From assembly GCA_019163335.1 (NCBI GenBank), contig JAFLKM010000027.1, forward strand, positions 19,161 through 83,160: 64,000 nt of DNA. The letters are read 5' to 3'. This DNA is from Desulfobulbaceae bacterium (GTDB taxonomy: Bacteria > Desulfobacterota > Desulfobulbia > Desulfobulbales > Desulfocapsaceae). The notes beneath the pieces were generated by a model. The model did not search any database. It was not told the DNA's origin and saw only the letters and a program-made list of their open reading frames with translations. The position numbers and the translations under genes were made by a program. Positions 21,731 to 31,336 of the stretch are shown here, one piece after another (within the stretch, counting starts at the first letter, position 1; every line of letters begins with the position of its first letter).

Positions 21731-22045
21731 ATGATTCATACCGATAAAATCCGTATACGCTTAAAAGCGTATGATCATAAGTTGCTAGATCAGTCAACGT
21801 TGGAAATAGTGGAAACGGCTCGGCGGACAGGTGCTGCTGTTGTTGGTCCAATCCCTTTGCCAACATCCATAAATAAATACTGTGTCTTACGTTCTCCTCA
21901 TGTAAATAAGAAAGCACGAGAACAATTCGAGATGAGAACCCATCGGCGATTGCTAGACATCCTTGAACCAACACAACAGACAATTGATATGCTAATGAAG
22001 CTTGAGCTTTCAGCAGGTGTGAATGTCGAGATTAAGCTGCCTTAA
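21731..22045 (+). CDS. rpsJ: 30S ribosomal protein S10
   Basis: S10 is a 30S head protein and the NusB partner in antitermination. It has 104 residues with [16 protein letters not shown] and RTHRRLLDI blocks. It starts 12 bases after tuf, so the S10 operon is continuous with the str operon here. Confidence 0.97.
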   Translation: MIHTDKIRIRLKAYDHKLLDQSTLEIVETARRTGAAVVGPIPLPTSINKYCVLRSPHVNKKAREQFEMRTHRRLLDILEPTQQTIDMLMKLELSAGVNVEIKLP

Positions 22046-22099
22046 AGTTCATCATTAATGGTCGCATATGTTTTAATAGGAATGTAACGGAAGAATATT

Positions 22100-22729
22100 A
22101 TGCCAAAAACAATGGGTATTTTAGGTAAAAAAATAGGAATGACAAGGGTTTATAGTGAAATGGGTAATGCTACTCCAGTTACTGTAGTGGAGGCTGGGCC
22201 TTGCAAAATTTTACAAGTTAAATCCGCAGTTAAAGATGGATACAGTGCTATCCAAGTCGGTTTCGCTGAGAAGAAAGCATCCAAAGTAACTAAGCCACTT
22301 ATTGGTCATTTTAAAAAATCAGGTTCTGAAGCTTATTATTTTATAAAAGAATTCAGAGTTTCAGATTCATCTTCTTACGAAGCAGGTCAGTCAATTAGTT
22401 TGGATGAACTCTTTAAAGTTGGTGATTTAGTAGATGTTCAGGGACAAAGTAAAGGCCATGGCTTTCAGGGCGTTATGAAAAGGCATGGTTTTAGTGGAGG
22501 TTGTGCAGGGCATGGTTCTCATCATCATCGAGCTCCTGGTTCAATAGGATGTAGTGCTTGGCCTGCTCGAGTTGTAAAAGGGAAGAAAATGCCTGGTCGT
22601 ATGGGAAATGATACCGTAATGACAAAGAACGTAATCATTATAGATGTTCGTTCTAATGAAAATATACTTTTGTTGAAGGGTCCAGTTCCAGGTGCAAAAC
22701 AGGGTCTTTTAAAAATTTTCTGTAAATAA
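22100..22729 (+). CDS. rplC: 50S ribosomal protein L3
   Basis: L3 is an early-assembly protein near the peptidyl transferase centre. It has 209 residues with the central loop rich in Gly/His (GFSGGCAGHGSHHHRAPGSI) and the PGRMGND motif. The start MPKTMGILGKKIGMTR is the normal N-terminus. Confidence 0.97.
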   Translation: MPKTMGILGKKIGMTRVYSEMGNATPVTVVEAGPCKILQVKSAVKDGYSAIQVGFAEKKASKVTKPLIGHFKKSGSEAYYFIKEFRVSDSSSYEAGQSISLDELFKVGDLVDVQGQSKGHGFQGVMKRHGFSGGCAGHGSHHHRAPGSIGCSAWPARVVKGKKMPGRMGNDTVMTKNVIIIDVRSNENILLLKGPVPGAKQGLLKIFCK

Positions 22730-22765
22730 TTGATCCTGCTATTTATCTGGTACAAGGAGATAATA

Positions 22766-23389
22766 ATGTCAACTGTAAGCGTGCTAAATATTAAGAATGA
22801 AAAAGTAGGCGAGATCGAACTGAATGAAAATGTGTTTGATCTTGTTGTTAAAGAACATTTGTTACATGATGTTGTTAAAATGCAACTTGCCGGCAGGCGA
22901 GCTGGAACAGCCTGTACCAAAACCAGAATTGAGGTAAGTGGTGGTGGAAAGAAACCATGGCGCCAGAAAGGTACTGGGCGGGCTAGGTCGGGAAGTAATA
23001 CCTCTCCTGTATGGAGAGGTGGTGGTGTATCCTTTGGCCCTAAGCCTCGCGATTTTAGTATTAAGTTGAATCGTAAGGTAAAAAAACAAGCTTTGGCTAT
23101 GGCAATGAGTGCTAGGAATCAAGAGGGTAATCTCATAATTCTTGATGACTTTACCTTAGATGCAATAAAGACCAAAGAGTTTGTGAAAGTAATGAAAGTG
23201 CTTGATATTGAGAATGGACTTATAATTACTGAAAATATTAATGATAATGTCAATCGTTCTTCACGTAATGTGCAAGGTTTCAAGGTACTCTCTACAGCTG
23301 GTGTGAATGTTTATGATATTCTTCTTCACAAAAAATTAATACTTGTGAAACCTGCCATCGACGATCTTGAAAAAAGGGTGATTGCATGA
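22766..23389 (+). CDS. rplD: 50S ribosomal protein L4
   Basis: L4 lines the exit tunnel and in some bacteria represses the S10 operon. The tunnel loop GGGKKPWRQKGTGRARSGS is present at residues ~62-80. The frame is open 36 bases further upstream, but the ATG chosen has AAGGAG seven bases before it and gives the normal 207-residue protein. It overlaps rplW by four bases (ATGA). Confidence 0.96.
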   Translation: MSTVSVLNIKNEKVGEIELNENVFDLVVKEHLLHDVVKMQLAGRRAGTACTKTRIEVSGGGKKPWRQKGTGRARSGSNTSPVWRGGGVSFGPKPRDFSIKLNRKVKKQALAMAMSARNQEGNLIILDDFTLDAIKTKEFVKVMKVLDIENGLIITENINDNVNRSSRNVQGFKVLSTAGVNVYDILLHKKLILVKPAIDDLEKRVIA

Positions 23390-23673
23390 AAAACATATAC
23401 AACGTCTTAAAAGGTCCTTGTCTTACTGAAAAAGCAGCTTTGTTGCATGAAACAGAGAAGAAAGTTGTTTTTAAGGTAAATCCTGATTCCAATAAGATTG
23501 CTATAAAGCAAGCCGTGGAAAAAATGTTTCCCGTTAAAGTTAAAAATGTAAGGGTTGCAAATATGCATGGTAAGCAAAAAAGAGTTGGCCGTTTTACTGG
23601 CTTTAGAAATGATTGGAAGAAGGCTTATGTGACACTATCTGAGGGCCAGATTAGTTTTGCAGATGAATTATAA
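23386..23673 (+). CDS. rplW: 50S ribosomal protein L23
   Basis: L23 sits at the tunnel exit and docks trigger factor and SRP. It has 95 residues with family features GPCLTEKAALL near the N-terminus and GFRNDWKKAYVTL at the C-terminus. It is translationally coupled to rplD by the ATGA overlap. Confidence 0.96.
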   Translation: MKNIYNVLKGPCLTEKAALLHETEKKVVFKVNPDSNKIAIKQAVEKMFPVKVKNVRVANMHGKQKRVGRFTGFRNDWKKAYVTLSEGQISFADEL

Positions 23674-23768
23674 TTAATTGTTAATTATCTTATAATCTGT
23701 AGGAAAATAAACTTTTCAAGAATGTAATGAAATCTATCCAAAACATCTGATGGAGCGATTGGGAAATC

Positions 23769-24590
23769 ATGAGTATTAAAACATACAAACCGACATCTGC
23801 TGGTAAGCGACATCACGTGTCGGTGCAGAATAATGAATTGTCTAAAAAAGGACCAGAGAAAGCTCTTGTTTCCAGCCTCTCTAAAAGTGGTGGTCGTAAT
23901 AATTATGGACGCATTACCACTAGACATATAGGTGGTGGTCATAAGCGTAAATATAGAATAATTGATTTTAAACGTAATAAAGTAAATATTAACGCTAAAG
24001 TTATTTCTATAGAATATGATCCAAATCGATCTGCCAACATTGCATTATTGAGTTATTTAGATGGTGAAAAAAACTATATACTTGCTCCGGATGGAGTAGG
24101 AGTAGGAGATCAAATAATAGCTGGTGACAATGTTGATATTCAGCCCGGTAATTGCTTGCCCATGATGAATATCCCTCTTGGTACTATTATTCATAATATT
24201 GAAATGAAAATAGGAAAAGGAGCTCAAATGGTCAGAAGTGCTGGAACTTCTGCACAGTTAATGGCCAAGGAAGGTAATTTTGTTCTGGTTCGCTTGCCTT
24301 CTAATGAGGTCAGGAAATTTCACAAGCTTTGTCGTGCCTGTATAGGTCAGGTAGGTAACAGGGAATTTGAAAGTCAGAAATTGGGTAAAGCTGGGCGTAG
24401 TCGATGGTTAGGTGTTAGGCCTTCTGTCCGAGGTGTTGCAATGAACCCAGTTGATCATCCTATGGGTGGTGGTGAAGGTAAAAGTTCTGGTGGCCGTCAT
24501 CCATGTACTCCTTGGGGATATCCAACTAAAGGTTATAAAACAAGAACTAATAAGTCTAGTGATAAATTTATTATTAAAAAGAGATCTTAA
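23769..24590 (+). CDS. rplB: 50S ribosomal protein L2
   Basis: L2 is a primary 23S-binding protein needed for subunit joining and peptidyl transfer. It has 273 residues. The C-terminal signature [20 protein letters not shown] is intact, including the conserved histidine implicated in activity. Confidence 0.97.
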   Translation: MSIKTYKPTSAGKRHHVSVQNNELSKKGPEKALVSSLSKSGGRNNYGRITTRHIGGGHKRKYRIIDFKRNKVNINAKVISIEYDPNRSANIALLSYLDGEKNYILAPDGVGVGDQIIAGDNVDIQPGNCLPMMNIPLGTIIHNIEMKIGKGAQMVRSAGTSAQLMAKEGNFVLVRLPSNEVRKFHKLCRACIGQVGNREFESQKLGKAGRSRWLGVRPSVRGVAMNPVDHPMGGGEGKSSGGRHPCTPWGYPTKGYKTRTNKSSDKFIIKKRS

Positions 24591-24606
24591 TTGTTGAAGG
24601 AGAATT

Positions 24607-24882
24607 ATGGCGCGTTCAGTAAAAAAAGGTCCATTTATAGATGACCATTTAATGAAAAAGGTTGAAAAAGCCATTGAGACTACTTCACGAAAAGTAATTA
24701 AAACATGGTCTCGTCGTTCAGACATTATTCCACAAATGGTTGGACTTACCTTTGCAGTTCACAATGGGAAAAAATTCATCCCTGTTTTTGTGTCGGATAA
24801 TATGGTTGGACATAAGTTAGGTGAATTTTCACCTACACGAACATATTACGGACATACCGCTGACAAGAAAGGTAAAAAATAA
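24607..24882 (+). CDS. rpsS: 30S ribosomal protein S19
   Basis: S19 is a 30S head protein that contacts S13. It has 91 residues with [15 protein letters not shown] at the start and the signature [23 protein letters not shown] precedes the ATG. Confidence 0.97.
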   Translation: MARSVKKGPFIDDHLMKKVEKAIETTSRKVIKTWSRRSDIIPQMVGLTFAVHNGKKFIPVFVSDNMVGHKLGEFSPTRTYYGHTADKKGKK

Positions 24883-24923
24883 TTTTTTAAACTTCTTGGT
24901 AAGACTTATTAGGAGTAAATATT

Positions 24924-25256
24924 ATGGAAGCAAGAGCAATAGCCAAGGGAACACGCATTTCAGCTCAAAAAGCAAGATTGGTTGCTGATGTAGTTAGGGG
25001 AATGAACGTTGATAAGGCGATCAATACCTTAACTTTTATGCCCAAAAAAGGGGCTCTTATAATACGAAAAGTATTAGATTCCGCAATCGCTAATGCAACT
25101 CAAAACGATAAAATTGATGTTGATAATTTATTTATTAAGAAAATATTTATTGATGGTGGTCCGTCTCTTAAACGAATAATGCCCAGGGCACAGGGGCGAG
25201 CAACAGGAATAATTAAAAGAACAAGTCATATTACTGTGATTTTAGATGAACAATAG
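24924..25256 (+). CDS. rplV: 50S ribosomal protein L22
   Basis: L22 contributes the beta-hairpin constriction of the exit tunnel. It has 110 residues with ISAQKARLVADVVRG and the C-terminal signature RIMPRAQGRATGIIKRTSHI. The ATG follows TTAGGAG. Confidence 0.97.
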   Translation: MEARAIAKGTRISAQKARLVADVVRGMNVDKAINTLTFMPKKGALIIRKVLDSAIANATQNDKIDVDNLFIKKIFIDGGPSLKRIMPRAQGRATGIIKRTSHITVILDEQ

Positions 25257-25336
25257 CTTTACTTTGTTATCAGGTATTGGTATTAACAAAAGTTTTTTAA
25301 CGTTGTCAAAGTAAGTTTTATCAATGGAGGATTGTT

Positions 25337-25984
25337 TTGGGGCAGAAAGTAAATCCATTAGGAATGAGACTTAATATAACCAGAACCTGGGATTCGATCT
25401 GGTATGCAGATAAAAATTATTCTCATTTTCTTATAGAAGATCAAAAAATTAGGAAATTTTTTAAAAAACGGCTTAGTCATGCAAGTCTTTCTAAAGTAAT
25501 TCTTGAGCGTACCGGTGAAAAAGTTCGTGTTAAACTTTTCACTGCTAGGCCTGGTATTATTATAGGTAAGAAAGGTGCTGAGATTGAGATTTTAAAAAAA
25601 GATCTTGAAAAACAGATAAATAGAACAGTTGTAATTGATATTCAGGAAATACGAAGGCCTGAAGCTGATGCTAAGTTGATAGCAGACAACGTAGCAGGTC
25701 AACTTGTACGTCGGGTAGCTTTTAGACGGGCTATGAAGAAAGCTGTTAGTTCAGCACTTCGATTTGGAGTAAAGGGTATTAAAATATCATGTTCTGGACG
25801 GCTAGGTGGAGCAGAAATGTCTCGTTGTGAGTGGATGAGAGAAGGAAGAGTTCCTTTGCATACGCTAAGAGCTGATATCGATTATGCCCTCTCTGAAGCA
25901 AATACCACATATGGAATTATTGGAGTTAAGGTTTGGATTTTCAATGGTGAAGTTTTAAGTGATTCTGAAGTTGCTGCCGGCTGA
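25337..25984 (+). CDS. rpsC: 30S ribosomal protein S3
   Basis: S3 is part of the mRNA entry channel and helicase of the 30S subunit. It has 215 residues with [12 protein letters not shown] at the start and the KH-domain motif [14 protein letters not shown]. The start is TTG, with GGAGG six bases upstream; no ATG or GTG gives the conserved N-terminus. Confidence 0.97.
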   Translation: MGQKVNPLGMRLNITRTWDSIWYADKNYSHFLIEDQKIRKFFKKRLSHASLSKVILERTGEKVRVKLFTARPGIIIGKKGAEIEILKKDLEKQINRTVVIDIQEIRRPEADAKLIADNVAGQLVRRVAFRRAMKKAVSSALRFGVKGIKISCSGRLGGAEMSRCEWMREGRVPLHTLRADIDYALSEANTTYGIIGVKVWIFNGEVLSDSEVAAG

Positions 25985-26036
25985 GAATTGTAACTTATAT
26001 CTTTGAAAATTAAAAAAATTTTATGGAGTATGATAA

Positions 26037-26453
26037 ATGTTAAGTCCTAAAAAAGTCCTTCATAGAAAGGTGTTTAAGGGCCGATTGACAGGAGTAGCTT
26101 TTCGAGGATCGTCAATTTCATTTGGAGATTATGGTCTTAAAGCCTTAGATTGTGGGAAGATGAGTGCTCGGCAAATTGAAGCTGCTCGTATTGCTGTTAA
26201 TCGTAAAATTAAACGTGGTGGAAAAGTTTGGATTCGGGTTTTTCCTGATAAGCCTATTACCAAAAAACCAGCTGAAACACGTATGGGTAAAGGTAAAGGT
26301 AATCCAGAGTATTGGGTAGCACAGATACATCCAGGAAAGATGATTTTTGAAATTTCCGGGGTAGATGAAGAGTTAGCTATTCGGGCTTTGACTCTTGCAG
26401 GTAATAAGTTGCCATTTGCTACAAAAGTAGTTTCCCGGAGAAATATGATATGA
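26037..26453 (+). CDS. rplP: 50S ribosomal protein L16
   Basis: L16 binds near the A-site tRNA and the peptidyl transferase centre. It has 138 residues with [11 protein letters not shown] and the signature [14 protein letters not shown]. Overlaps rpmC by four bases. Confidence 0.97.
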   Translation: MLSPKKVLHRKVFKGRLTGVAFRGSSISFGDYGLKALDCGKMSARQIEAARIAVNRKIKRGGKVWIRVFPDKPITKKPAETRMGKGKGNPEYWVAQIHPGKMIFEISGVDEELAIRALTLAGNKLPFATKVVSRRNMI

Positions 26454-26635
26454 AAATTGTAGATCTACGAAAAATGTCTTTAGAAGAACTTAAAAGAAAA
26501 GAAGTTGAAATAAGAGAAGAAATGTCTAAGCTTTCATTTCAGCATAAGATTAGACCTCTTGAAAATACCTCACGATTGTCTTTTCTCCGTAAGGATATTG
26601 CAAGAATACAAACTTTACGAATACAGATTTCTTAA
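26450..26635 (+). CDS. rpmC: 50S ribosomal protein L29
   Basis: L29 is a small two-helix protein beside L23 at the tunnel exit. It has 61 residues with the pattern [20 protein letters not shown] and the C-terminal [14 protein letters not shown]. It is coupled to rplP by the ATGA overlap. Confidence 0.95.
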   Translation: MKIVDLRKMSLEELKRKEVEIREEMSKLSFQHKIRPLENTSRLSFLRKDIARIQTLRIQIS

Positions 26636-26699
26636 GTTTAAATATAAAATATTTAATTTGTTTAAATTCTGCTTCCTATAACTTTGAACTAATAAAAAT

Positions 26700-26960
26700 A
26701 TGAGTGAGATAAATAAATCAAAAAAAACGAAAACTGGTTCTGTCGTGAGCGATAGAATGGAAAAAAGTATCGTTGTTAAGGTAGAGAGAAAAGTTCAGCA
26801 TCCATTGTACGGTAAATTTGTTAAAAAAACTGTTAAGTATATTGCTGATGATCCTGAAAATTTATGTAAAATTGGTGACTTAGTACTTATTGAAGAGTGT
26901 CGTCCATTAAGTAAAAGAAAACGTTGGCGTCTTAGAACAATTTTAGATCGTTCTGCCTAA
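26700..26960 (+). CDS. rpsQ: 30S ribosomal protein S17
   Basis: S17 is an OB-fold primary 16S-binding protein. It has 86 residues with the signature GSVVSDRMEKSIVVKVERKV and the C-terminal EECRPLSKRKRWRL. The ribosome site is poor (an A-rich tract), unusual among its neighbours. Confidence 0.95.
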   Translation: MSEINKSKKTKTGSVVSDRMEKSIVVKVERKVQHPLYGKFVKKTVKYIADDPENLCKIGDLVLIEECRPLSKRKRWRLRTILDRSA

Positions 26961-27023
26961 TTTTTTGTTTAAATATTCTGGATAAATTTAGTGAATTGTT
27001 GCTGAGTAAAATTAGGTGAAATT

Positions 27024-27392
27024 ATGATACAAACAGAAACAGTGCTTAACGTTGCCGATAATTCCGGAGCTAGGAAAGTACTTTGTATGAGAGTTCTCGG
27101 TGGATCACGAAAAAGATATGCTTCCATTGGTGATGTTATTATTGTGGCAGTGAAAGAAGCCATTCCGCACGCCAAGGTTAAAAAAGGAGATGTTGTCAAA
27201 GCAGTTATCGTTCGTACCGTTAAAGAGTTAAAACGTATGGATGATACTTGGGTAAAATTTGATGATAATGCCGCTGTGATTCTTTCAGGTAGTGGAGAGC
27301 CTTTGGGAACTCGTATTTTTGGTCCTGTTGCGAGAGAATTACGTAATCAAGGTTTTATGAAAATTATATCATTGGCACCAGAAGTTTTATAA
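27024..27392 (+). CDS. rplN: 50S ribosomal protein L14
   Basis: L14 forms an intersubunit bridge. It has 122 residues with [19 protein letters not shown] and the C-terminal [19 protein letters not shown]. First gene of the spc part of the superoperon. Confidence 0.97.
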   Translation: MIQTETVLNVADNSGARKVLCMRVLGGSRKRYASIGDVIIVAVKEAIPHAKVKKGDVVKAVIVRTVKELKRMDDTWVKFDDNAAVILSGSGEPLGTRIFGPVARELRNQGFMKIISLAPEVL

Positions 27393-27446
27393 TTTTTTTC
27401 AATTCTTACGCTTAGCATTATTCTTTTGAGAGCAAAGGTATAAAAA

Positions 27447-27782
27447 ATGTCACAAGGAAAAACATATTTAAAGAAAAATGACCAGGTAGAAATAATTACT
27501 GGCAAAGATAAGGGTAGAGTAGGAAAAATTATTCGTCTTATGCCTGACAAAAATAAAGCAATAGTTGAGCGTGTTAATATGATTAAACGTCATAAAAAAC
27601 CAACACAAATGAATCAACAGGGCCAAATTTTAGAAATTGAAGCACCTCTACATGTTTCAAACTTACAGTTGATATGTCCTGCCTGTACTAAAACTGGTCG
27701 CATAGGAAAGCGTGTACTTGATGACGGTACCAAGATACGTTTTTGTAAAAGTTGTGGTGAATCTGTTGATGCTAAGTCATAA
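27447..27782 (+). CDS. rplX: 50S ribosomal protein L24
   Basis: L24 is an assembly initiator with an N-terminal KOW motif ([15 protein letters not shown]). It has 111 residues. The C-terminal extension carries a four-cysteine zinc-ribbon-like pattern (CPAC...CKSC), as in many L24 proteins outside the gamma-proteobacteria. Confidence 0.96.
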   Translation: MSQGKTYLKKNDQVEIITGKDKGRVGKIIRLMPDKNKAIVERVNMIKRHKKPTQMNQQGQILEIEAPLHVSNLQLICPACTKTGRIGKRVLDDGTKIRFCKSCGESVDAKS

Positions 27783-27814
27783 TTTTTTTAATGAACTGAT
27801 GTTAGAGGTTATAA

Positions 27815-28354
27815 ATGGGTACGCTTAAAAAATTTTACAATGACACATGTATTGCTTCTTTGAAAGAAGAGTTTGGATATAAAAATGTTATGCAGGTTCC
27901 TAAAATTAAGAAAATTGTTCTTAATATGGGATTAGGTGAAGCCGTTCAGAATCCGAAAATTATTGAAGGAGCTGTAGAGGAACTTTCAAAGATTGCTGGA
28001 CAAAGAGCAGTTATAACCAGAGCTAAAAAGTCAATTGCTGGTTTTAAATTAAGAGAAGGTGTCGCAATTGGTTGTTGTGTTACATTACGTGAAGAACGTA
28101 TGTATAACTTTTTTAGTAAGTTAGTTAATGTTGCATTACCTAGAGTTAGAGATTTTCGTGGTCTATCTCCTAAATGGTTTGATGGACGTGGAAATTATTC
28201 AATGGGGATTAAGGAGCATATAATTTTTCCTGAAATCGATTATGATAAAATTGATAAAGTTAAAGGTTTTAATGTAACTATCGTTACATCAGCTCCAACA
28301 AACCAAGAGGCTCTTTCTCTTCTTAAATATTTAGGAATGCCATTCAAGAAGTAG
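27815..28354 (+). CDS. rplE: 50S ribosomal protein L5
   Basis: L5 binds 5S rRNA and contacts P-site tRNA. It has 179 residues with [19 protein letters not shown] and [20 protein letters not shown]. Normal length and order. Confidence 0.97.
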   Translation: MGTLKKFYNDTCIASLKEEFGYKNVMQVPKIKKIVLNMGLGEAVQNPKIIEGAVEELSKIAGQRAVITRAKKSIAGFKLREGVAIGCCVTLREERMYNFFSKLVNVALPRVRDFRGLSPKWFDGRGNYSMGIKEHIIFPEIDYDKIDKVKGFNVTIVTSAPTNQEALSLLKYLGMPFKK

Positions 28355-28403
28355 GAGTTTTTGCTTCTACGTTAAACTATAGAGTTATTTATTGGAGGTT
28401 GTT

Positions 28404-28589
28404 TTGGCCAAAAAATCATTAATTGCAAAAGCAAGCCGTGAACCTAAGTTTAAGGTTAGAGGCTATAATAGGTGTCCACTTTGTGGAAGGCCTAGAGCTT
28501 TTCTGAGAAAATTTGGTATTTGTAGAATTTGTTTTCGTGGTTTAGCCTCTCATGGTGAAATTACAGGTGTCGTTAAGTCTAGTTGGTAG
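28404..28589 (+). CDS. rpsN: 30S ribosomal protein S14, zinc-binding type
   Basis: This 61-residue S14 has the zinc motif CPLCG...CRICF, i.e. the short C+ form rather than the ~100-residue zinc-free form. The start is TTG at 28404, five bases after GGAGG, giving (M)AKKSLIAKA; an in-frame TTG at 28392 lies upstream of the ribosome site and is rejected. Confidence 0.94.
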   Translation: MAKKSLIAKASREPKFKVRGYNRCPLCGRPRAFLRKFGICRICFRGLASHGEITGVVKSSW

Positions 28590-28637
28590 ATTTGATTTTT
28601 TGAAATTATTAGTTTTTATAATAGAGGAGTGCTCACC

Positions 28638-29036
28638 ATGTCCATGAGTGATCCAGTAGCAGACATGTTAACCAGGGTAAGAAATGCAGTAATGGTTAAG
28701 TTTGATAGTGTTAAGATGCCTAAGTCTAATCTTAAGGTTAGTATTGCTAAAGTTTTAAAAGAAGAAGGCTATATTTCAGACTTTAAATTATCTGATGATG
28801 GTGTTCAGGGTACTTTGACAATTTTTTTAAAATATGGTGTTAATAACGAACCTGTAATTGTAGGTATTAAACGTATCAGTAAGCCTGGACTGAGGAAGTA
28901 TGTGAAGGCTGATAAACTTACAAAAGTTTTAAATGGATTAGGTGTAGCTATAATTTCTACTTCAATTGGAATTATAACTGATAAAACTGCACGTGCTAAT
29001 AATACAGGTGGAGAAATACTTTGTGAGGTTTGGTAA
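28638..29036 (+). CDS. rpsH: 30S ribosomal protein S8
   Basis: S8 is a central-domain 16S-binding protein and the usual spc repressor. It has 132 residues, starting [17 protein letters not shown]; the upstream in-frame GTG at 28629 overlaps the GAGGA site and is not used. The C-terminal signature [20 protein letters not shown] is intact. Confidence 0.96.
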   Translation: MSMSDPVADMLTRVRNAVMVKFDSVKMPKSNLKVSIAKVLKEEGYISDFKLSDDGVQGTLTIFLKYGVNNEPVIVGIKRISKPGLRKYVKADKLTKVLNGLGVAIISTSIGIITDKTARANNTGGEILCEVW

Positions 29037-29062
29037 CAAATTCACAAATAATGGAGGTACAT

Positions 29063-29605
29063 ATGTCTCGTATTGGAAAACAACCTATTTCATTGCCTAC
29101 CGGCGTAACTATCGTTATCGATGGACAATTGATTTCTGTTAAAGGTTCGAAGGGCTTGCTTCAGAGAGTTGTGCGTGATGAAATTAAAGTTGAACAGATA
29201 TCAAATGAACTGCTAGTGAATACACACGAGGAAGGGTCTAAGAATAGTGCTTTTCGTGGTTTGTTTCGTAGTCTCCTTAATAATATGGTTGTTGGTGTTC
29301 ATGAAGGTTTTAAGAAAATTTTACTTGTAGAAGGTGTTGGATATAAAGCTAATGTAGTAGGAAATACATTAACTTTAAATGTAGGATATTCCAATCCGGT
29401 TGATTTTATTTTACCAGATGGTGTAATAGCAACTGTCGAAAGTAATAATAAAATTAATTTAGAATCTATAGATAAAGAATTACTTGGCTCAACCGCTTCT
29501 AAAATTCGTGCTATACGTAAACCTGAACCTTATAAAGGCAAAGGGATTCGATATTCTGACGAGCATATTGTTCGCAAGGTCGGAAAGTCAGCTGGTAAAA
29601 AATAA
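29063..29605 (+). CDS. rplF: 50S ribosomal protein L6
   Basis: L6 lies beside the sarcin-ricin loop at the factor-binding site. It has 180 residues: two repeated domains ending with the signature PEPYKGKGIRYSDEHIVRK. The ATG at 29063 follows GGAGG and gives MSRIGKQPI; the frame is open 33 bases upstream but with no ribosome site. Confidence 0.96.
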   Translation: MSRIGKQPISLPTGVTIVIDGQLISVKGSKGLLQRVVRDEIKVEQISNELLVNTHEEGSKNSAFRGLFRSLLNNMVVGVHEGFKKILLVEGVGYKANVVGNTLTLNVGYSNPVDFILPDGVIATVESNNKINLESIDKELLGSTASKIRAIRKPEPYKGKGIRYSDEHIVRKVGKSAGKK

Positions 29606-29647
29606 TATTTTTTGTAAATACAGTTCATTTTATAATGGTGTTAAATT

Positions 29648-30013
29648 ATGGGTAAGACCAATCCTAAAGCTACAGCTCGAATTAAACGAGTAAGTCGTAT
29701 CCGAAAAAAAATAGTAGGTACTTCTGAACGCCCACGGTTAAGAGTGTTTAAAAGTAGTAAGCATATATATGCACAGATTATAGATGACTCTGTTGGGAAA
29801 ACAATTACTTACATGTCAACCATAGATAAGGAATTTGATAAGGGTGATGTAAAAGGAAAAATTGCAGCCGCAGAAAAAGTAGGAGAGCTTCTTGCTATAC
29901 GTGCTAAAGCTTTTGGAATTCAAAAAGTTGTTTTTGATCGTGGTGGTTTTATATATCATGGTCGTATAAAAGCTGTTTCTGAAGGTGCTCGTAAAAATGG
30001 ATTACAATTTTAA
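29648..30013 (+). CDS. rplR: 50S ribosomal protein L18
   Basis: L18 binds 5S rRNA. It has 121 residues with a basic N-terminus (KATARIKRVSRIRKKIVG), RPRLRVFKSSKHIYAQII, and the C-terminal FDRGGFIYHGRIKA. Normal size and order. Confidence 0.97.
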   Translation: MGKTNPKATARIKRVSRIRKKIVGTSERPRLRVFKSSKHIYAQIIDDSVGKTITYMSTIDKEFDKGDVKGKIAAAEKVGELLAIRAKAFGIQKVVFDRGGFIYHGRIKAVSEGARKNGLQF

Positions 30014-30042
30014 TAAACACATAATAATTAGGAGGTTGTCTC

Positions 30043-30555
30043 TTGTCTGATTTTAAACGTTCCAAGAGTGAAACACCTGAGGAACTAATTGAAAAGATAG
30101 TTTTTATCAACAGGGTTGCTAAAGTTGTTAAGGGTGGTCGTCGTTTTAGCTTTAGTGCAATTGTTGTTGTTGGAAATGGTAACGGTAAAGTTGGATATGG
30201 TTTGGGAAAAGCTAATCAAGTACCTGATGCAATACGTAAAGGTGTTGAGCAGGCAAAAAAAGATATGGTAACTGTTTCCCTGACAGAATTTTCAATTCCG
30301 CATACGATAATTGGAAGATATGGTGCTGGTTGTGTTCTTTTAAAACCTGCCTCTGAAGGTACTGGTGTGATAGCCGGTGGTCCTGTTCGTGCCGTATTAG
30401 AAGCTGTCGGAGTAACAAATATTTTAACCAAATGTTTAGGATCTAATAATCCCCACAATATGGTTAAAGCAACCATGAGTGGATTAAGAAGTTTACGATC
30501 AGCTCAAAGTATAGCTAATTTGCGTGGTAAGAATTTAGACGAAATATCCGCTTAG
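30043..30555 (+). CDS. rpsE: 30S ribosomal protein S5
   Basis: S5 is part of the decoding and mRNA-entry region. It has 170 residues with the double-stranded RNA-binding signature [20 protein letters not shown] and [18 protein letters not shown]. The start is TTG behind TAGGAGG (spacing seven). Confidence 0.96.
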   Translation: MSDFKRSKSETPEELIEKIVFINRVAKVVKGGRRFSFSAIVVVGNGNGKVGYGLGKANQVPDAIRKGVEQAKKDMVTVSLTEFSIPHTIIGRYGAGCVLLKPASEGTGVIAGGPVRAVLEAVGVTNILTKCLGSNNPHNMVKATMSGLRSLRSAQSIANLRGKNLDEISA

Positions 30556-30559
30556 GTAC

Positions 30560-30609
30560 TACACATTTTCCTTTATTTATTCTTACATTAAGGACGTGTG
30601 TTTTTTTTT
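30560..30609 (+). terminator. Possible attenuator between rpsE and rpmD
   Basis: An imperfect stem (ACACATTTTCCTT against AAGGACGTGT) is followed by nine T residues. It may reduce transcription into the distal spc genes. The stem has mismatches, so the call is tentative. Confidence 0.4.
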
Positions 30610-30642
30610 GTTTTTTAAAAATTTTAAAGGTAAATCAATAAA

Positions 30643-30825
30643 ATGGCCGATACAATTACATATACTTTGGTCAAAAGTGGTATTGGAAGTACTCAAAAAA
30701 TAAGAGCTACTTTAATAGGATTAGGATTGAACAAGATGCAGAAAACCGCTACTCGTAAAAATACCCCTGAAATTAAGGGAATGCTGAACAAGGTGAGCCA
30801 TCTTATTCAAATCAAGGAGCTATAA
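30643..30825 (+). CDS. rpmD: 50S ribosomal protein L30
   Basis: L30 is a small bacterial large-subunit protein. It has 60 residues with ITYTLVKSGIGSTQKIRATL and LGLNKMQKTATRKNTPEIKG. rplO begins one base after its stop. Confidence 0.95.
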   Translation: MADTITYTLVKSGIGSTQKIRATLIGLGLNKMQKTATRKNTPEIKGMLNKVSHLIQIKEL

Positions 30826-30826
30826 A

Positions 30827-31276
30827 ATGATATCTTTATCTAATCTCTCACCTAATATTGGATCAAATCGTAAACGGAAACGTGTTGGACGAGGCCAAGG
30901 TTCTGGGCGTGGTAAAACTGCTACAAGGGGTCATAAAGGTGCTAATTCACGTTCTGGGGCTTCAATTCGACCAGGATTTGAAGGTGGTCAAATGCCATTG
31001 CAACGTCGGCTTCCAAAGCGTGGTTTTCATAGTAAGTTTAAGATTGAATATTCGATTGTTTCCTTATCACAACTGAATGATCTTGATGTAACTGGAGATA
31101 TAACTGCAGAAGTCTTATTTAACGCAGGTTTGATAAAAAAAGATTTACCCGTTAAAGTTTTAGCTAATGGAGATATCACAAAAGCTATTGTACTCCACAT
31201 TGATAAAATTAGTCAGGAAGCAAAAGCTAAAATTGAGTTAGTCGGTGGTAAAGTTTTTGAATTTAATTCAATTTGA
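30827..31276 (+). CDS. rplO: 50S ribosomal protein L15
   Basis: L15 is a late-assembly protein. It has 149 residues with the Gly/Arg-rich N-terminal extension (RKRKRVGRGQGSGRGKTATR) and the RPGFEGGQMPLQRRLPKRGF block. Followed by secY as in most bacteria. Confidence 0.97.
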   Translation: MISLSNLSPNIGSNRKRKRVGRGQGSGRGKTATRGHKGANSRSGASIRPGFEGGQMPLQRRLPKRGFHSKFKIEYSIVSLSQLNDLDVTGDITAEVLFNAGLIKKDLPVKVLANGDITKAIVLHIDKISQEAKAKIELVGGKVFEFNSI

Positions 31277-31336
31277 TTTTATACTATTAACCTTCATTTT
31301 TGTATTTTTTTCTCAAGTTAAGTATAGGTTGAATTA